Shown: positions 60,763 to 64,000 of the stretch, piece after piece
Position numbering within the stretch: the stretch's first letter is position 1
Layout of the letters: the number at the start of each line of letters is the position of its first letter
Assembly: GCA_963844405.1 (NCBI GenBank)
Contig: CAWJNZ010000007.1
Coordinates: 682,001 to 746,000 of the forward strand
Direction: 5' to 3'
DNA length: 64,000 nucleotides
Source: DASSUW01 sp963844405
GTDB lineage: Bacteria > Actinomycetota > Thermoleophilia > Solirubrobacterales > Solirubrobacteraceae
The notes under the pieces: generated by a model
The model's input: the letters and a program-made list of their open reading frames with translations, nothing else
Databases searched by the model: none
Told to the model about the DNA's origin: nothing
Position numbers and translations under genes: made by a program

Positions 60763-62502
60763 ATGGGGAAGGCTTTCGTTCTGGCGGCCGTGTTCGCGCT
60801 GCTCGCCGTCGCGCCGGCGTCCGCGCAGCTGCCGACGACGAACGACCCGCGCTTTGACCTGGCACCGGGCTTCGAGAACCCGGGCACGGCCGAGCTCGGC
60901 ATGGACCACCTGGCCAACGAGGCCAAGCCGGCCGGGTTCTTCAATCCGGCGAATCCCGGTGACTTCGGGTTCCTGACGTCCGACATGGCGTTCCAGGGGA
61001 ACCACGCGTTCGTCGGCGGCTTCAACGGCTTCCAGATCATCAACATCTCGAATCCGTCGAACCCGGCGGTCGAGACCGCCGTGGTCTGCCCGGGCGGGCA
61101 GGGCGACCTGTCCGTGTACAGGAACCTGCTGTTCATGTCGGTCGAGGAGTCCCGCGCCAGGGTCGACTGCGGGACCAACCCGGCGGTCGGCACGCGCTTC
61201 CAGGGCGTGCGGATCTTCGACATCAGCAACCTCGCCGCTCCGGTCCAGGTGGCCACCGTCCAGACGTGCCGCGGCTCGCACACGCACACCTTCGTGGACG
61301 ACGAGTCCGACCCGGACAACGTGTACATCTACGTCCAGGGGACCGCCGGCGTGCGGCCCGCGAGCACCCTGGCGGGCTGCAACAACAACGCGGCGAACGG
61401 TGACAACCCGTCGCGGTGGCGGATCGAGGTCATCAAGGTGCCGGTCGCCGCGCCGCAGAACGCGGCCGTCGTGAACGAGCCGCGGCTGTTCCGCGACGAG
61501 CAGACCGGTGTGATCGACGGGCTCCAGAACACCCTGCCGACGCCACAGCACCCCTCCGGCATCGCCTGGTCGCCGCAGCCCATCACCGACGCGTGCCACG
61601 ACATCACGGTGTACGAGGAGATCGACCTCGCCGCCGGCGCGTGTGAGGGCAACGGCCTGCTGATCGACATCAGCGACCCGGCCAACCCGCGGCGGATCGA
61701 CGCGGTGGCGGACCCGCTCTGGGCCTACTGGCACGGCGCGACGTTCAGCAACGACGGCCGGTACGTCATCTTCACCGACGAGTGGGGTGGCGGCACCGCA
61801 CCGCGCTGCCGCGCGACCGACCAGATGCCGTGGGGCGGCGACGCGATCTACGAGATCGTCGACGGCGAGCTCGAGTTCCGCAGCTACTACAAGCTGCCGG
61901 TGGCGCAGACCAACAACGAGAACTGCGTCACGCACATCCCGTCGCTGATCCCGATCCCGGGGCGCGAGCTCTTCGTGCAGGCCTTCTACCAGGGCGGCGC
62001 GTCGCTGGTCGACTTCGAGGACCCGGAGAACCCGCGTGAGATCGGGTACTTCGACCGCGGCCCGGTGAGCGGCACGGGCCTGGTGTTCGGCGGCTTCTGG
62101 TCGACCTACTGGTTCAACGGCGAGGCGTACGGCAGCGAGCTCGCTCGCAACTTCGACGCCATGGCGCTCACGCCGACGTCGCAGGTCTCGGAGAACGAGA
62201 TCGCGGCGGCGCGCGAGGTCCAGTGGGATCGCCTGAACGTGCAGAGCCAGCGGCGGATCACCTGGGAGCCGAGCTTCAACGTCGTGCGCTCCTACCGCGA
62301 CCAGCTGGAGCGGGAGGGCAACATCGACGCGGAGACGCTCCGGCAGGTCGACAAGTTCGTCGACCGCGCCGAGGACTACGAGGGCCGCGGGATGTCGAGC
62401 GCGGCGAGCGCTCAGCTCCGCGCCATCTCGGAGCAGCTCAAGGGCAACCCGGACTTCGAGGAGCTCAGCGGGGGCCTGGACGACCTGTCCGACGCGCTCT
62501 AG
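60763..62502 (+). CDS. Secreted LVIVD-repeat (beta-propeller) protein
   Basis: 579 residues from ATG 60763 after a GGAGGGGGAG site. Signal peptide FVLAAVFALLAVAPASA. LVIVD-type propeller repeats: FNGFQIINISNPSNP, FQGVRIFDISNLAAPVQV, GLLIDISDPANPRRID and SLVDFEDPENPREIGYFD. CHDITVYEEIDLAAG and SWHGAT-like aromatic stretches (WAYWHGATFSNDGRYVIF) mark further blades. The last ~90 residues form a coiled, charged helix region (SYRDQLEREGNIDAETLRQ). Probably extracellular; partner of the divergent DUF305 lipoprotein. Confidence 0.9.
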   Translation: MGKAFVLAAVFALLAVAPASAQLPTTNDPRFDLAPGFENPGTAELGMDHLANEAKPAGFFNPANPGDFGFLTSDMAFQGNHAFVGGFNGFQIINISNPSNPAVETAVVCPGGQGDLSVYRNLLFMSVEESRARVDCGTNPAVGTRFQGVRIFDISNLAAPVQVATVQTCRGSHTHTFVDDESDPDNVYIYVQGTAGVRPASTLAGCNNNAANGDNPSRWRIEVIKVPVAAPQNAAVVNEPRLFRDEQTGVIDGLQNTLPTPQHPSGIAWSPQPITDACHDITVYEEIDLAAGACEGNGLLIDISDPANPRRIDAVADPLWAYWHGATFSNDGRYVIFTDEWGGGTAPRCRATDQMPWGGDAIYEIVDGELEFRSYYKLPVAQTNNENCVTHIPSLIPIPGRELFVQAFYQGGASLVDFEDPENPREIGYFDRGPVSGTGLVFGGFWSTYWFNGEAYGSELARNFDAMALTPTSQVSENEIAAAREVQWDRLNVQSQRRITWEPSFNVVRSYRDQLEREGNIDAETLRQVDKFVDRAEDYEGRGMSSAASAQLRAISEQLKGNPDFEELSGGLDDLSDAL

Positions 62503-62516
62503 CGCATAGGGGTCGA

Positions 62517-62546
62517 GCGAAGGGCGGCCTCCGGGCCGCCCTTCGC
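62517..62546 (+). terminator. Strong hairpin after the LVIVD gene
   Basis: A perfect 13-base-pair stem (GCGAAGGGCGGCC / GGCCGCCCTTCGC) with loop TCCG, 14 bases after the stop. There is no T-run, but such hairpins are usual terminators in high-GC actinobacteria. Confidence 0.75.
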
Positions 62547-62614
62547 GCTGCCTGCTTCTATGCTGCCGCGCGGCAGATTCGTCTACGCCCGCAGACCCAG
62601 TTGCGCCAGATCCG

Positions 62615-63532
62615 CTGAAGCTCGAAGGCATACACCACATCACGGCGATCACCGGGGACGCGCGCCAGAACCTCGACTTCTACACGCGCGTCCTCGGGCT
62701 GCGCCTGGCCGCCAAGACGGTCAACCAGGACGACCCGAGCGTCTACCACCTGTTCTACGCCGACGAGGAGGGCCGCCCGGGCTCCGAGCTGACCTTCTTC
62801 GAGTACGCGGGCGCGACGCCCGGCCGGGCCGGCGCGGGGATGGTGCACACCATCGTCTGGCGCGTCGGCTCGCCGGCCGCGCTCGACTTCTGGGAGCAGC
62901 GCCTGACCGCCGAGGGCACGCAGGTGCAGCGCCCCGGCGGGGGCGCGCTGCGGTTCGCCGACCCCGAGGGGCTGCGGCACGAGCTCCTCGTGCGCCCCGG
63001 CGTCGACGAGCCGCTGAGCGCCGAGCACCCCGAGGTCCCGGTCGAGCACGCGCTCCAGGGCTTCGACGGCGTCCGCGCCTACACCACCGACCCGGAGCGC
63101 AGCCGTGCGCTGCTGGAGAAGGTCCTCGACGCCCGGCCCGTCGGCGAGGCCGCCTGGGAGCTGCGCGGCCGCCGCCGCGGGTCGACGATCGAGTACGAGC
63201 GGGCGCCGGCGCTGATGGGCCGCCAGAGCGCCGGGACCGTCCACCACGTCGCGTGGGGCACCAACGTCGTCGAGCACAAGCGCTGGAAGGAGCTGCTCGA
63301 CCTGGTCGGCGTGGCCAACAGCGGGGTCATCGACCGCCACTACTTCCACTCCATCTACTTCCGCGAGCCGAGCGGGGTGCTGTTCGAGATCGCCGACGAC
63401 TACCCGGGCTTCACGGTCGACGTGCCGCTGGAGCAGCTCGGGTCGGTGGTGATCCTGCCGCCGCGGCTGGAGCCCCAGCGCGCCGAGATCGAGAAGCGGC
63501 TGACGCCGCTCCCCGATCCGCGGGCCTACTAG
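62615..63532 (+). CDS. VOC-family ring-cleaving-dioxygenase-like protein
   Basis: About 305 residues with two VOC modules: GIHHITAITGDARQNLDFY, LGLRLAAKTVNQDD and VYHLFYADEEG in the first; GFDGVRAYTTDPERSRAL, GTVHHVAWGTN and HSIYFREPSGVLFEIADD in the second. His and Glu at the expected metal positions (HH near residue 8, H in VHHVAW, E in LFEIA) fit an iron- or manganese-dependent extradiol-type enzyme. No ATG or GTG precedes the conserved first strand in this frame; I list CTG 62615, while ATG 62560 is out of frame. An indel or unusual start is possible. Confidence 0.83.
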   Translation: MKLEGIHHITAITGDARQNLDFYTRVLGLRLAAKTVNQDDPSVYHLFYADEEGRPGSELTFFEYAGATPGRAGAGMVHTIVWRVGSPAALDFWEQRLTAEGTQVQRPGGGALRFADPEGLRHELLVRPGVDEPLSAEHPEVPVEHALQGFDGVRAYTTDPERSRALLEKVLDARPVGEAAWELRGRRRGSTIEYERAPALMGRQSAGTVHHVAWGTNVVEHKRWKELLDLVGVANSGVIDRHYFHSIYFREPSGVLFEIADDYPGFTVDVPLEQLGSVVILPPRLEPQRAEIEKRLTPLPDPRAY

Positions 63533-63602
63533 GGGTACGGCTGGCCGCACCCCAAGGGATCGCCGCCCCGAAGATGGGGGTGATCGTTTGGGGGTCCCCT
63601 CG

Positions 63603-64000
63603 ATGCCCCGAATTGCGGACGAGACGATGCTCCCGCCCATGATCACCTGCACGGAGGGCTCCGCAATCGACACGAATGTCGCCATCCTCGTGCCCGGGGA
63701 CCCGGGCTGGGATTCCGCCCGGCGCGCGTTCGACCTCGCGGTCGACCAGCGCCCGGCCGCCGTCGCTCTTCCCGCCGACGAGGCGGACGTCGTCGCCGCG
63801 GTGTGCGAGGCCGGCCGCCGCGGCCTGCGCGTCGTCGCCCAGTGCGGCGGTCATGGCGCCTCGCGGCTCGGGCCGCTCGGCGACGCCCTGCTCATCCGCA
63901 CGTCCGGCCTGGCGGGCGTCGAGATCGACGCCCGCGCCCACCGCGCGCGCATCAGGGCCGGTGCCCGCTGGGCCGACCTGGCCGACCGCGCCTCGTTGCT
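63603..64000 (+). CDS. FAD-binding (berberine-bridge-type) oxidoreductase, N-terminal part, cut by window end
   Basis: The frame is open to the last base. It shows the PCMH-type FAD domain: ILVPGDPGWDSARRAFDLAV, PAAVALPADEADVVAAV, then RVVAQCGGHGASRLGPLGD, where the GGH histidine is the usual site of covalent FAD attachment. RARIRAGARWADLADRA follows. Start candidates are ATG 63603, 63627 and 63639, all in frame; conservation only begins near 63,670. Berberine-bridge-like enzymes oxidise sugars, alcohols or plant-type compounds. Confidence 0.8.
   Translation, partial: MPRIADETMLPPMITCTEGSAIDTNVAILVPGDPGWDSARRAFDLAVDQRPAAVALPADEADVVAAVCEAGRRGLRVVAQCGGHGASRLGPLGDALLIRTSGLAGVEIDARAHRARIRAGARWADLADRASL

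Noticed and set aside
62560..63642. Plus-strand frame starting at ATG 62560
   Set aside because: Out of frame with the VOC protein; its translation is an Arg/Gly/Pro-rich shadow. The ATG may still be the true start if an indel is corrected.

Overview
The window is high-GC DNA with dense ATGA/GTGA gene overlaps and many GTG/TTG starts. Gene content (GMC oxidase, DyP peroxidase, two MMPL transporters, CSLREA beta-helix proteins with a repeated FecR-like C-terminus, DUF305 next to an LVIVD protein) points to an actinobacterium, most likely of the Solirubrobacterales/Thermoleophilia type. That assignment is inferred from gene content only. I saw no rRNA, tRNA, insertion sequence or CRISPR array.

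Layout. (1) 1-12,320, mostly plus strand: the end of a GMC (cholesterol-oxidase-like) oxidoreductase gene with co-translated partners, a zinc-ribbon membrane protein, a methyltransferase and an MMPL transporter, then a tightly overlapping run of an alpha/beta hydrolase, three poorly known genes and a DyP-type peroxidase. (2) 12,306-21,078, minus strand: one six-gene operon (membrane protein, FAD oxidoreductase, alpha/beta hydrolase, SRPBCC protein, MMPL transporter, TPR membrane protein) that looks like lipid or steroid-like substrate processing and export. (3) 21,193-44,604, almost all minus strand: the most unusual region. Eight secreted proteins (called P1-P8 from left to right) have different N-terminal halves (CSLREA/beta-helix/choice-of-anchor-Q, beta-propeller-like, prealbumin-like repeats, L-type lectin, Calx-beta, ThuA-like) but share one C-terminal module of about 170 residues with a FecR-like look and two conserved cysteines. 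Six of them have the same stand-alone promoter (TTGAC, 17-18 nt, GAGGAT-like) placed so that the mRNA would be leaderless. P3, P2 and P1 are embedded with two DUF3307 membrane genes and a CHASE2-adenylate cyclase gene in a chain of overlapping genes. Two toxin-antitoxin loci and a truncated toxin remnant sit between the paralogues. (4) 44,670-64,000: housekeeping and accessory genes on both strands: GNAT, fumarylacetoacetase, CBS protein, PPOX protein, ribokinase, phosphoesterase, SOS-box-controlled DNA polymerase IV, C5-epimerase-like lipoprotein with a STAS protein, thioesterase-like protein, cold-shock protein, acyl desaturase with cyclopropane synthase, DEAD-box helicase with a structured leader, trypsin-like protease, DUF305/LVIVD pair, VOC dioxygenase and the start of a berberine-bridge-type oxidase.

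Sequence quality. From about 22,060 to 26,620 every gene is broken by small indels roughly every 50-200 bases, with clean genes on both sides, so this looks like poor consensus rather than decay. Isolated frameshifts also occur in P4 (about 31,900), P7 (about 37,795 and 37,934) and P8 (a perfect 13-bp tandem duplication at 42,948-42,973). These genes are listed as frameshifted, but may be intact in the organism.

No stretch above about 300 bases is without a gene; the longest gap (50,636-50,868) shows nothing convincing.
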